From contig NZ_JAGDYL010000007.1 of assembly GCF_017565705.1 (NCBI RefSeq), positions 62,001-126,000 of the forward strand: a stretch of 64,000 nucleotides of DNA, written 5' to 3'. Numbering within the stretch: the stretch's first letter is position 1; each line of letters starts with the position of its first letter. Source of the DNA: Leucobacter ruminantium. Its GTDB lineage: Bacteria > Actinomycetota > Actinomycetes > Actinomycetales > Microbacteriaceae. Below are positions 17,618 through 25,437 of this stretch, one piece after another. Position numbers and translations under genes: made by a program. The notes beneath the pieces were generated by a model that was given only the letters and a program-made list of their open reading frames with translations, had not been told where the DNA came from and searched no databases.

Positions 17618-19185
17618 TCCGGGCCTTCTCCCGTATCGAGGCCCGTCTCGAGACGCTCCGAGTTCGCCTCGACCTCCTCGAGTTCCGGGAAGAGTTCGTC
17701 GAGCGTCGGCGCCTCGGTCGCCGCGATCTCGAAGGTTTCGACCGAACGAAGCGTGCGCTCGACGGCCCTCGTGCGCACGCCGGCCTGGTGCACGGTGTTC
17801 TGGGCGGTCTGCAACTGCTTCTCCAGTTTCGCCCAGACCTGCCCGTACTTCTGGAACTCGGTCTTGGCGGCGCCCAGCACCTGCCACACCTCGGAGCTGC
17901 GCTTCTCGATCGCGAGCGTTCGGAATCCCAGCTGGAGGCTGTTGAGCAGTGACATGAGCACGGTCGGACCCGCGATCGTCACGTGGTACTCGAGCTGGAG
18001 CTTGCTCGCGAGGCCGGGCCGGCGGATCACCTCCGCGAACAGACCCTCGGTGGGGAGGTACATGATGGCGAAGTCCGTCGAGTGCGGCGGTTCGATGTAC
18101 TTGTCTCGGATGAGCTTCGCCTGCGCCAGGATCACCCGCTCGACCGTCTTGCTGGCGGCCTCGATCTGCTCCTTCTCCCCGTGCTCCTGGGCCTCGAGCA
18201 GACGCTCGTAGTCCTCCTGCGGGAACTTCGAGTCGATCGGCAGCCACACCGGCGTCTCGTCCTCACCGCGACCGGGCAGCCTGATCGCGAACTCGACCCG
18301 CTCTGCCGAGCCGGGGCGCACGGCGACGTTCTCAGCGTACTGATCGGGCGTCAGCATGTCTTCGAGCTGGCGCGACAGCTGCACCTCTCCCCAGCTGCCC
18401 CGGCTCTTGACGTTGGTGAGCACCCGCTTCAGGCCGCCCACGTCGGAGGCGAGCGTCTGCATCTCGCCGAGGCCCTTCTGCACCTGCTCGAGACGGTCGC
18501 TGACGAGCTTGAAGGATTCGCCAAGCCGACGCTCGAGCGTGCCCTGCAATTTCTCGTCGACGGTCTCGCGCATCCTCTCGAGCTTCGCCTCGTTGCCCTG
18601 CCTGAGCTTCTCCAGCTCCTCGCGCAGTGTCTGCTGCAGCTCGGCCTGCTTCGCGACGTGAGTCTCGCTGAGCGACTGGATGCGCCGGGCATTCTCATCG
18701 AGCGAGGTCTTGAGAGTGGCCTGCAGCTTTTCTCCGACGGTCGCCCGCACCTGCTCGAGCTTCGCCTCATTGGCCTGCCGCAGCTCGTCGAAGCGCGCCT
18801 CGACGGCCGCCTTGAATTCGGCCTGCGACTGCTGCGAGATCTGCGAGCCGCTGTGCAGTCGATCGCTCAGGCCCGCGAGCGAGCGCTCGAGCAGTTCCCG
18901 CTGCTCCCGCTGCGCCGCACCGCGCGCCTCGCGGTCGCGCGCCAGCTCGTCGGCCTGCGCGGAGGCCGCGGCCTGCACCCGGGCGTCGAGCTGCTGCTGC
19001 CCGACCGCGAGCGCCTGGGCGAGTTCGCTGCGCTGCGCCGAGAGATCCTGCCTCAGCTCGCCGCTGATCGCGCGCGAGTCGACGGTCTGCCCGCCTTGGT
19101 GCCTGGTGCGCGCGAGCACGACGAGCAGCACCGCGATGAGGAGCAGCAGGTTCGCGGCGAGCAGGACGATGGTCAGTGCGTTCAT
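17614..19185 (-). CDS. rmuC: DNA recombination protein RmuC
   Basis: A 523-residue protein with an N-terminal membrane helix (3-24), a long coiled coil rich in Glu, Gln, Leu and Arg (about 45-245) and the RmuC nuclease-like domain (about 250-430; SRGSWGEVQLSRQLEDML, PIDSKFPQEDYERLL, FAIMYLPTEGLFAEV). RmuC limits inversions and rearrangements in E. coli. It leads a two-gene operon with the lipoprotein gene. Confidence 0.9.
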   Translation of the reverse strand: MNALTIVLLAANLLLLIAVLLVVLARTRHQGGQTVDSRAISGELRQDLSAQRSELAQALAVGQQQLDARVQAAASAQADELARDREARGAAQREQRELLERSLAGLSDRLHSGSQISQQSQAEFKAAVEARFDELRQANEAKLEQVRATVGEKLQATLKTSLDENARRIQSLSETHVAKQAELQQTLREELEKLRQGNEAKLERMRETVDEKLQGTLERRLGESFKLVSDRLEQVQKGLGEMQTLASDVGGLKRVLTNVKSRGSWGEVQLSRQLEDMLTPDQYAENVAVRPGSAERVEFAIRLPGRGEDETPVWLPIDSKFPQEDYERLLEAQEHGEKEQIEAASKTVERVILAQAKLIRDKYIEPPHSTDFAIMYLPTEGLFAEVIRRPGLASKLQLEYHVTIAGPTVLMSLLNSLQLGFRTLAIEKRSSEVWQVLGAAKTEFQKYGQVWAKLEKQLQTAQNTVHQAGVRTRAVERTLRSVETFEIAATEAPTLDELFPELEEVEANSERLETGLDTGEGPE

Positions 19186-19300
19186 GGTTCACCAGGTCTC
19201 TCGGGTCGGGATGCTGCAGATGGTACGGGTGACCTCCGACATTCTCGGCGGTGCAGGGGGCGGAGCGGGGATCCCTCGCCCGGAACGGCCGTTCCGCCGC

Positions 19301-19885
19301 TCACAGCTTGAGCGGGATCGCCTGGAGTCGGTGGATGCGCACGCCGATCTTCTTGGCGAGCGCCGTCACGTCGGAGGTCTCATGGCGCCTGGCCGCATCG
19401 CTGATGATGGCGGCGCAGGCCTCGGCGTCGGCGAGCGCATCGTGGTGCGAGAACTCGCCGAAACCGGCGGCCGCAGCGGCGAGCGGCAGCCGGTGCGACG
19501 GGATCTCGTAGGTCTTGCGCGACACCTGCACGCTGCACAGGTAGCGCAGCTTCGGGATCGGGGCGATCGCCTCGGCACATGCGGCCTTGATGACCCCCAT
19601 GTCGAAGCTGGCGTTGTGCGCGACCGCGACGTCGTCGCCGATGAAGTCGCGCAGCTCGACCAACTGCTCGGCCCACGCGCGCGCATCGGCGACCATCTCG
19701 GGGGTGATGCCGTGGATCTTGACGTTGAACGGCAGGAACGCGCCGTGCGACTCCGGCGGCCTGATCAGCCAGTCGGCGCGCTCGACGACCGCCCCGTCGC
19801 GCACGCGCACCAGGCCGACCGCGCAGGCGGATGACGGGTGGCTGTTGGCGGTCTCGAAGTCGATGGCGGTGAAGTCTACTGACAC
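19301..19885 (-). CDS. DnaQ-like 3'-5' exonuclease (DEDDh family)
   Basis: A 194-residue exonuclease domain. Motif I is IDFETA (D9, E11), motif II has VAHNASFDMGV, and motif III HHDALADAEA supplies the last Asp and His. Related single-domain proteins are annotated as DNA polymerase III epsilon-like. The GTG at 19885 is the only start that fits the family N-terminus; the frame is open further upstream without homology. It lies 30 nt before the end of erm, same strand. Confidence 0.85.
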   Translation of the reverse strand: MSVDFTAIDFETANSHPSSACAVGLVRVRDGAVVERADWLIRPPESHGAFLPFNVKIHGITPEMVADARAWAEQLVELRDFIGDDVAVAHNASFDMGVIKAACAEAIAPIPKLRYLCSVQVSRKTYEIPSHRLPLAAAAAGFGEFSHHDALADAEACAAIISDAARRHETSDVTALAKKIGVRIHRLQAIPLKL

Positions 19886-19914
19886 CCGTCTAGGGTGGCA
19901 TACGCGTCTGACAC

Positions 19915-20727
19915 TCACGATCCGGCCCGCTGCGGGCGGTGCTGTCCGCAGGCGCGCCAGAGCTCCGCCCACTGCTGCGCCGTGACATCGCGGGGGAGCG
20001 CAGCCGCTCGCACGGCGGCGCTCCGCAGCGCGGCGTCGACCTCCGTGCGGGAGAGGCCGATCCCTCGCTGCAGGATCTGCCGCATGCCGCGCCCGCGCGC
20101 GGTGAATACTCGCCGCACGAAGCGCTCGTAGGCGCTGCGATCGCGGATCGGCACGAGAGGCGAATCGCGACGCGACACCTCCAGCAGCCCGCCGTCGACG
20201 CCGGGCATCGGACGGAAGCCGTGCGCCGGCACCCGGCAGTGGAGTCGGAACTCGAACCACGGCGCGCTCTGCCCCGTGAGCAGCGTGCCGCCGCCGATCC
20301 CGGCCCGCTTGCGCGCGACCTCCCACTGCGTGAGCAGGATCGCGCGCTCCCAGCCGGGTGAGCCCAGCAGTTTGCGCAGCAGCGGCGTGGTGAGGTGGAA
20401 GGGGAGGTTGCCGACGATGAGGGGTGCGCGGAACGGTACCCGCATGGCGTCGGCGTGGATCACCTCGGCGCGAGGGAAGCGGCTCCGCAGGGCGGCGACG
20501 CGGTGCTCGTCGAGCTCGACGAGGGTGAGGGGGCGTCCCAGTCTGGCGAGGCCGGTCGTCAGGGCCCCGTCACCGGGTCCGATCTCCAGGATCGCGCCGC
20601 GGGACTCTTTCGCGAGCGCCGAGATGCGGTCGATCGTGGGTCGATGGTAGAGGAAGTTCTGGCCGAGCTCGTGACGGCCGCCGTAGCGGGACCTGGGCTC
20701 GGGGGAATGTTGGGAAACGGGGTGCAT
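19915..20727 (-). CDS. erm: Erm-type 23S rRNA adenine N6-methyltransferase
   Basis: A 270-residue SAM-dependent methyltransferase resembling Erm(X)-like proteins. Motifs: RHELGQNFL at the N-terminus, SAM loop LEIGPGDGALT (48-57), acidic ELDEHRV, catalytic NLPFHLTTPLLRKLL (107-110 core) and LLTQWEVARKRAGIGGGT. Erm enzymes methylate A2058 and give macrolide, lincosamide and streptogramin B resistance. The ATG at 20727 has GGATGGAG about 8 nt upstream; a GTG 11 codons earlier (20760) is an alternative. A 19-codon leader peptide lies 157 nt upstream, suggesting inducible translation or transcription attenuation. KsgA was considered, but the Erm-specific N-terminus and NLPF context argue against it. 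Confidence 0.88.
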   Translation of the reverse strand: MHPVSQHSPEPRSRYGGRHELGQNFLYHRPTIDRISALAKESRGAILEIGPGDGALTTGLARLGRPLTLVELDEHRVAALRSRFPRAEVIHADAMRVPFRAPLIVGNLPFHLTTPLLRKLLGSPGWERAILLTQWEVARKRAGIGGGTLLTGQSAPWFEFRLHCRVPAHGFRPMPGVDGGLLEVSRRDSPLVPIRDRSAYERFVRRVFTARGRGMRQILQRGIGLSRTEVDAALRSAAVRAAALPRDVTAQQWAELWRACGQHRPQRAGS

Positions 20728-20883
20728 GGAAGCGCTCCATCCGAGGAAGTGATGAAGCACCCGGAGACGGGATGGCCGTATCCGGGCGCGATGGGCTCGG
20801 AGGTCGGCGCGGAGCGCACGCTCGACATCCCGTCACCGCGCGGATCGCTCGGGCGGGGTGTCGGCGAGGTCGGGATCGCGCCG

Positions 20884-20943
20884 TCAGGCGCGGCGGTCCC
20901 GGAAGATCGCGCGCCGATCGAGCGCGCTGCACAGAGTTCCCAT
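20884..20943 (-). CDS. Leader peptide of erm (19 residues)
   Basis: A short frame encoding MGTLCSALDRRAIFRDRRA, too short for ordinary gene calling. It starts 7 nt after a TATGTT -10 box, the leaderless spacing used by many genes here. It lies upstream of erm on the same strand. Erm genes in many bacteria are induced when a macrolide stalls the ribosome on such a peptide; the Arg-rich end (RDRR) and the IF pair resemble known stall sequences only loosely, so the mechanism is an inference. Confidence 0.55.
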   Translation of the reverse strand: MGTLCSALDRRAIFRDRRA

Positions 20944-20950
20944 GTCGGCC

Positions 20951-20956
20951 AACATA
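20951..20956 (-). promoter_or_regulatory. -10 box before the erm leader peptide
   Basis: TATGTT on the minus strand, 7 nt before the leader ATG at 20943. No clear -35 box was seen. Confidence 0.55.
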
Positions 20957-21038
20957 GCATTCGGGGCAGTCCCGGCGCGAGGGATCCGGGTCATCCCCGC
21001 GAAGCGCAACCCCCTTTCGGCCTCGACCGAGTCCTGCC

Positions 21039-21044
21039 TACAGT
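21039..21044 (+). promoter_or_regulatory. -10 box of a leaderless promoter (VOC protein)
   Basis: TACAGT lies 6 nt before the ATG at 21051. Confidence 0.55.
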
Positions 21045-21050
21045 GCAGAC

Positions 21051-21443
21051 ATGAGCACACCGATCCGCACGAAGAAGCACGTGTTCGCCCTCGACTGTCC
21101 CGACGCTGCAGCGCTCGGCCGGTTCTACGCCGAGCTGCTCGGGTGGCGGTGCCAGGCCGGCGAGGACAGCGACTGGGTCGATGTGATCCCTCCCGAGGAC
21201 GGCGTCGGCTACGCGATCGCCTGCCAGCAGATCGAGGGCTACCGGGTGCCGGAGTGGCCGGAGGGGCCGATCCCTCAGCAGGCCCATATCGACTTCTACG
21301 TCGACTCGATCGCCGATGCCGCTCCGCTCGCGGAGGCGGTCGGAGCCGTGCGGCACCCGCATCAGCCCGGCGAGGGGCGGGGGTTCGCCGTGTTTCTCGA
21401 TCCCGCGGGACATCTGTTCTGCCTGTGCGAATCGACCGAGTGA
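21051..21443 (+). CDS. VOC-family (glyoxalase-like) protein
   Basis: A 130-residue protein with two beta-alpha-beta-beta-beta units of the vicinal oxygen chelate fold (FALDCPDAAALGRFYAELLGW; AHIDFYVDSIADAAPLAEAVG; FAVFLDPAGHLFCLCE). It is close to glyoxalase-like domains of unknown substrate found widely in actinobacteria. It has its own leaderless promoter and is divergent from the erm unit. Confidence 0.8.
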   Translation: MSTPIRTKKHVFALDCPDAAALGRFYAELLGWRCQAGEDSDWVDVIPPEDGVGYAIACQQIEGYRVPEWPEGPIPQQAHIDFYVDSIADAAPLAEAVGAVRHPHQPGEGRGFAVFLDPAGHLFCLCESTE

Positions 21444-21480
21444 GCCGACCGTGGCGCGGGTGAGCGCGTGTCGCGGCGGG

Positions 21481-21486
21481 TAGACT
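21481..21486 (+). promoter_or_regulatory. -10 box of a leaderless promoter (ychF)
   Basis: TAGACT lies 8 nt before the GTG at 21495. Confidence 0.6.
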
Positions 21487-21494
21487 GATCCCTC

Positions 21495-22568
21495 GTGGCT
21501 CTGACTATCGGCATCGTAGGACTCCCCAACGTGGGCAAGTCCACCCTCTTCAACGCACTCACCCAGAACGACGCGCTCGCCGCGAACTATCCGTTCGCCA
21601 CCATCGAGCCGAACGTCGGCGTCGTCAGCCTGCCCGACCCGCGGCTCGACAAGCTCGCCGAGATCTTCGGCAGCGAGCGGATCCTGCCCGCACCCGTCAG
21701 CTTCGTCGACATCGCGGGAATCGTGCGCGGCGCGAGCGAGGGCGAGGGGCTCGGCAACCAGTTCCTCGCGAACATCCGCGAGGCCGACGCGATCGCGCAG
21801 GTGGTGCGCGGCTTCAGCGATCCCGACGTGGTGCACGTCGACGGCGCCGTGAACCCCGCGAGCGACATGGAGACGATCAACACCGAGCTGATCATCGCCG
21901 ACATGCAGACCCTCGACAAGGCGCTCGTGCGCTTCGAGAAGGAGCTGAAGAACAAGAAGATCGACGCCTCGGTCGTCGAGACGGCCAAGGCCGCCCGCGC
22001 CGCGCTCGACGAGGGCAAGGTGCTCTCGCACTCGGGCATCGATCTCGAGCCCATCAAGGAGCTCGGCCTGCTCACCGCGAAGCCCTTCCTCTACGTGTTC
22101 AACGTCGACGAGGCGGTGCTGCAGGATCGCGCTCGTCTGGATGAGCTCGCCGCCCTCGTGGCGCCGGCGAAGGCGATCTTCCTCGATGCCAAGATCGAGA
22201 GCGAGCTCATCGAGCTCGACGCTGAGGACGCGGCCGAGCTGCTGGCCTCGATCGGCCAGGAGGAGAGCGGGCTGGATCAGCTCGCGCGCGTCGGCTTCGA
22301 CACGCTGGGCCTCCAGACCTACCTGACGGCCGGTCCCAAGGAGGCGCGCGCCTGGACCATCAAGAAGGGATCCACGGCGCCTCAGGCGGCCGGCGCGATC
22401 CATACCGACTTCGAGAAGGGCTTCATCAAGGGCGAGATCATCTCTTTCGAGGACCTGGTCGAGTGCGGCTCGGTCGCCGAGGCCCGCGCCAAGGGAAAGG
22501 CCCGCATGGAGGGCAAGGACTACATCATGCAGGACGGCGACGTCTGCGAGTGGCGGTTCAACGTCTAG
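21495..22568 (+). CDS. ychF: Redox-regulated ATPase YchF
   Basis: A 357-residue Obg-related P-loop protein (Ola1/YchF). Walker A GLPNVGKS (9-16), switch region FVDIAGIVRGASEGEGLGNQFL by parts, and FNVDE in place of the G-protein NKxD motif, which explains ATP preference. The C-terminal TGS domain ends KDYIMQDGDVCEWRFNV. YchF binds ribosomes and affects stress responses. GTG start, leaderless promoter. Confidence 0.95.
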   Translation: MALTIGIVGLPNVGKSTLFNALTQNDALAANYPFATIEPNVGVVSLPDPRLDKLAEIFGSERILPAPVSFVDIAGIVRGASEGEGLGNQFLANIREADAIAQVVRGFSDPDVVHVDGAVNPASDMETINTELIIADMQTLDKALVRFEKELKNKKIDASVVETAKAARAALDEGKVLSHSGIDLEPIKELGLLTAKPFLYVFNVDEAVLQDRARLDELAALVAPAKAIFLDAKIESELIELDAEDAAELLASIGQEESGLDQLARVGFDTLGLQTYLTAGPKEARAWTIKKGSTAPQAAGAIHTDFEKGFIKGEIISFEDLVECGSVAEARAKGKARMEGKDYIMQDGDVCEWRFNV

Positions 22569-22634
22569 CTCGGCGCGCATCCTGGCGAGGAGCGGATCCG
22601 GTCGCTGCGGCAACGCGGCGTGATCTACCGACAC

Positions 22635-22688
22635 CGATTCGACGTTCGACTCCCACTGCTCGGGGAGCGGTGGTCGAACGTCGAATCG
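22635..22688. repeat. Long perfect inverted repeat downstream of ychF
   Basis: Perfect 16-bp arms (22635-22650 and 22673-22688; CGATTCGACGTTCGAC and complement). The 22-nt centre can pair further (CAC-T-GCTC with GAGC-G-GTG). It lies 66 nt after the ychF stop and may act as a terminator. The arms are not GC-extreme, and their TTCGACGTTCGA pattern is unlike the plain GC terminators here. The rest of the 22569-22827 gap shows nothing else recognisable. Confidence 0.75.
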
Positions 22689-22827
22689 TTGCTGATGGAA
22701 AGCCTGAGCGCCCGGGCCGCGCAAGACCGAGCCGCCGTGGCGGCCGATCCTACCGCCCTGCTACGCTGCCGCGTAGGCCGGGAGGGGATCAGCCTCGACC
22801 GCGCCGGGCACGGACGGGGGTAGTGCG

Positions 22828-23757
22828 GTGACGAAGACGCTGACGGTCGACATCCGGCTCGACGGGATCGAGATCGACGGGAGGCTCTACGAGTACCCGA
22901 TCCTGCTGACCGATCTGCAGGCCCTCTTCGACGAGGAGCCCGTGGAGACGGGGGGATCGCGCTCCGCGAGAACCTCTTCCTCCTGGGTCTGGTTCGACTC
23001 GGGGCTGAGCGCGACCCACAAGGACGGCGTGCACGCGCTCGCGGTGAAGTTCGACGTCGACGACCCCGCGCACGACGTGCGGATCGAGGGCCGCCCCTTC
23101 GGCGAGGAGTTCGAGCCTCAGGGGCCCACGTACCCGAGCCGCGACTTCGGCAACGGGTACATCATGGCCCGCCGCAGCAGCGACCGCGGCCCCGATCAGC
23201 ACGTGAAGACCATCATCGTCGAGCAGAAGGTGCTGCGCGGCAAGAAGAAGCAGGCGGCTCCCGCGAAGAAAGCTGAGCCGGCGCAGGTCCCTGAGATGCC
23301 GGCACCGACGAAGGCCGCGGCACCGGCGCTGAGCATCGACGCGGTCGAGTTCGCCGATCTCAACTTCAAGCTGCTCGTGCTGCAGGACCTCATGTACGAC
23401 CAGAAGCTCCTCGCCCCTGCATTCGACTTCGCGGAGTTCATCGAGCACCACGTCGACCGTGAGATCGACGTAAACGAGGAGGGGTACGCGCCCATCCCAG
23501 AGGTGCTCGCCTACTTCGCCGAGTACCCCGTGCCGCGGGAACTGCTCGGCAAGGTCGTGGAGCTCGTGCAGGACGGCGGCAACGACATCTACCTGCAGAT
23601 CGCCCCGCTCTGGGACGGGGAGGACGACGTCTTCGATGTCAAGGACTTCGCCGACGTCGAATTGCTCCCGAATCTTCGGTCGCTGACGCTGACCGGCGTC
23701 GACGAGGAGACGCTGGAATCGCTGCGCAAGCGGGGCATCGAGGCCGATCTGCTCTGA
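22828..23757 (+). CDS. Two-domain protein of unknown function (DUF6892-like C-terminus)
   Basis: A 309-residue cytoplasmic protein. Residues 1-130 form a beta-rich domain (LTVDIRLDGIEIDGRLYEYP, WVWFDSGLSATHKDGVHALAVKF). A Lys/Ala/Pro linker (about 133-168, AAPAKKAEPAQVPEMPAPTK) leads to a C-terminal domain (LNFKLLVLQDLMYDQKLLAPAFDFAEF). The C-terminal pattern resembles DUF6892 proteins, which occur next to polymorphic toxin genes elsewhere; no toxin is seen here. GTG start. Confidence 0.55.
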   Translation: MTKTLTVDIRLDGIEIDGRLYEYPILLTDLQALFDEEPVETGGSRSARTSSSWVWFDSGLSATHKDGVHALAVKFDVDDPAHDVRIEGRPFGEEFEPQGPTYPSRDFGNGYIMARRSSDRGPDQHVKTIIVEQKVLRGKKKQAAPAKKAEPAQVPEMPAPTKAAAPALSIDAVEFADLNFKLLVLQDLMYDQKLLAPAFDFAEFIEHHVDREIDVNEEGYAPIPEVLAYFAEYPVPRELLGKVVELVQDGGNDIYLQIAPLWDGEDDVFDVKDFADVELLPNLRSLTLTGVDEETLESLRKRGIEADLL

Positions 23758-23779
23758 GCGGGCGACGGCCGTCGCGGCG

Positions 23780-23812
23780 GGGATCCCTCATGTCTTCGAG
23801 GCGAGGGATCCC
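23780..23812. terminator. Hairpin built from an inverted GAGGGATCC pair
   Basis: Arms GGGATCCCTC (23780-23789) and GAGGGATCCC (23803-23812) with a 13-nt loop, between convergent genes. It is an inverted pair of the motif that is over-represented in this window, a layout known for uptake-sequence terminators in other bacteria. Confidence 0.7.
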
Positions 23813-23866
23813 GGCCTTCGGCCGATGACGCCGCCGCTGGGCGGCATACCCGTCGGCGCCGAGTCT

Positions 23867-25189
23867 CTACGGTGCGGCGAGATCCACGGTGCCGAGCCCG
23901 GTTTCGGCGTCGAAGGAGATCCGGGTGCCGAACGGCTCGCTCATCCTGGCCAGTTCGGAGACGATGCGCTCGGCGGAATCGCCCGACGCGAGCCTCGGCA
24001 TGCCCCGCAGCGAGCGCCGCTCGCTGTTCATCTGCAGATCGAGGGGGTGCAGCGTCGCCCGCAGCACGGAGCCGTCGGCCTCATCGGTGACGAGCTCTGC
24101 CAGAACGGCCTGCGAGAAGCGCTCCTGGCTGTAGAAGCCGAGCCGCGCGCCGTCGGCGCCCCGACGGCGCGCGCCGTGCAGGTCAGAGGGGTAGGCGTTC
24201 GCCGGGTGCCCGTATTTCTCGAACATCTCGACGGGCACGCGATACCCCGACTCGAGGTCGAAGGTGAGGCCGTTGAGGGAGTAGAAGATCGGCGCACCGC
24301 GGTAGACCTCGATGCCCCGCAGCATGTGGGGGCCGTGTCCGAAGACGGCGTGCGCGCCCGCGTCCACCATCGCGTGGGCGGCCTCGACGATGAACTCGGC
24401 CGGCTGGTCGGAGTACCAGCCGTCGCGCTCGCCCTCGTGCGCGTGCAGGCTCACGATCACGGTGTCGCCGGTGGCGCTCGCGTCGACGATCGCGCGGCAG
24501 ATCTCGGCGAGATCCCCGCGGTCCGCGTCCCAGCGCAGGCGCGTCGTGTCACGGCGACGAATCGGCACTGAGCCGAACGCCGTGAGATCCGGGTCGAGAT
24601 TCTCGCGGATCTCGATCCGATCCGTCTCACGGTGCGTGGCGTCGATCCCCAGGGCGGCCTCGATGGCCAGGATCTGCTCGAACTGCTCGGAGGCCAGCTC
24701 GTACGACACCTGCCAACGGAGCGGATTGAGGCCCGGGCGGGCGGCGACATCGCGCCCTGCGTCGGAAGCCCGGAACTCGGCGGCGCCCGACGTCGAGGTC
24801 GCGACGAGTGCCACCCGGCCCTGAGCGGTGTCGGCGAAGATCGCCTGCCGTGCCTCGGAGAGGGTGCGGCCGACGCCCGCGAGTTCGAGGCCCTGCTCGG
24901 CGAACGCCTCCAGAGTGTCGATCACGCCGACGTGACCGTAATCGCCGGTGTGGTTGTTGGCGCCGGAGACGAGCGAGATCCCGAGCTCGCGCATCTCCGC
25001 CGCCGCCCAGCGGTGGTTCCCCAGGGTGTAGCCGTGCGGATAGGCCGGAGTCGTCTCCTTCGGCATCGTGAACTCGGCGTTCGCGAAGACCGCGTCCGCG
25101 CGGTCGAAGAGTTCGACGATCGCCGGATCGAACCGATCGCGGAGATGACGGCTGCCGAAGATCATGTCGCCCGCGCCGATGATGTTCAT
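23867..25189 (-). CDS. CapA-family protein (metallophosphatase-like fold)
   Basis: A 440-residue protein of the CapA/PGA_cap family. Metal-type motifs: GAGDMIFG near the start, FANAEFTMP, SGANNHTGDYG, SLHAHEGERDGWYSDQP and GAHAVFGHGPHML. CapA proteins are linked to poly-gamma-glutamate or other capsule functions, but many are of unknown role. There is no signal peptide, unlike capsule CapA. ATG start with GGAGGG (part of a GGAGGGATCC motif) upstream. No capBC genes are nearby. Confidence 0.8.
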   Translation of the reverse strand: MNIIGAGDMIFGSRHLRDRFDPAIVELFDRADAVFANAEFTMPKETTPAYPHGYTLGNHRWAAAEMRELGISLVSGANNHTGDYGHVGVIDTLEAFAEQGLELAGVGRTLSEARQAIFADTAQGRVALVATSTSGAAEFRASDAGRDVAARPGLNPLRWQVSYELASEQFEQILAIEAALGIDATHRETDRIEIRENLDPDLTAFGSVPIRRRDTTRLRWDADRGDLAEICRAIVDASATGDTVIVSLHAHEGERDGWYSDQPAEFIVEAAHAMVDAGAHAVFGHGPHMLRGIEVYRGAPIFYSLNGLTFDLESGYRVPVEMFEKYGHPANAYPSDLHGARRRGADGARLGFYSQERFSQAVLAELVTDEADGSVLRATLHPLDLQMNSERRSLRGMPRLASGDSAERIVSELARMSEPFGTRISFDAETGLGTVDLAAP

Positions 25190-25437
25190 ATGGATCCCTC
25201 CGGGTCAGGGGTGTCGCCGGACGGCGGAATACCCGCCGTAGGCTGCTTCGCGGACGTTCGCGAGCAACGCGGTGCGCCTTCGCACGCGAATCGTCGGGCG
25301 ACCGCTTCGCCCACCAACGATACGCTCCCACGGCCGAACGGCCCGCCAGCCGTGACGTTCCGTTTCCACCGCCGAGTAGGGTGAGATGCGGAACCGGTCC
25401 GAACGCGTGACACCCGAACCGAACACGGAGGCCGCCG
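25190..25437 (+). other. Divergent control region between capA-like gene and 25438 gene
   Basis: No gene is seen in these 248 nt. A TAGGGT -10-like box at 25377-25382 lies about 55 nt before the ATG at 25438. It also includes the ribosome site of the CapA-family gene and imperfect CG-rich inverted repeats near 25210-25340. Confidence 0.35.

Noticed and set aside
19915-20727. KsgA (16S dimethyltransferase) instead of Erm
   Set aside because: The N-terminal RHELGQNFL, NLPFHLTT and the Erm(X)-like middle region fit Erm better, and the leader peptide supports a resistance role.
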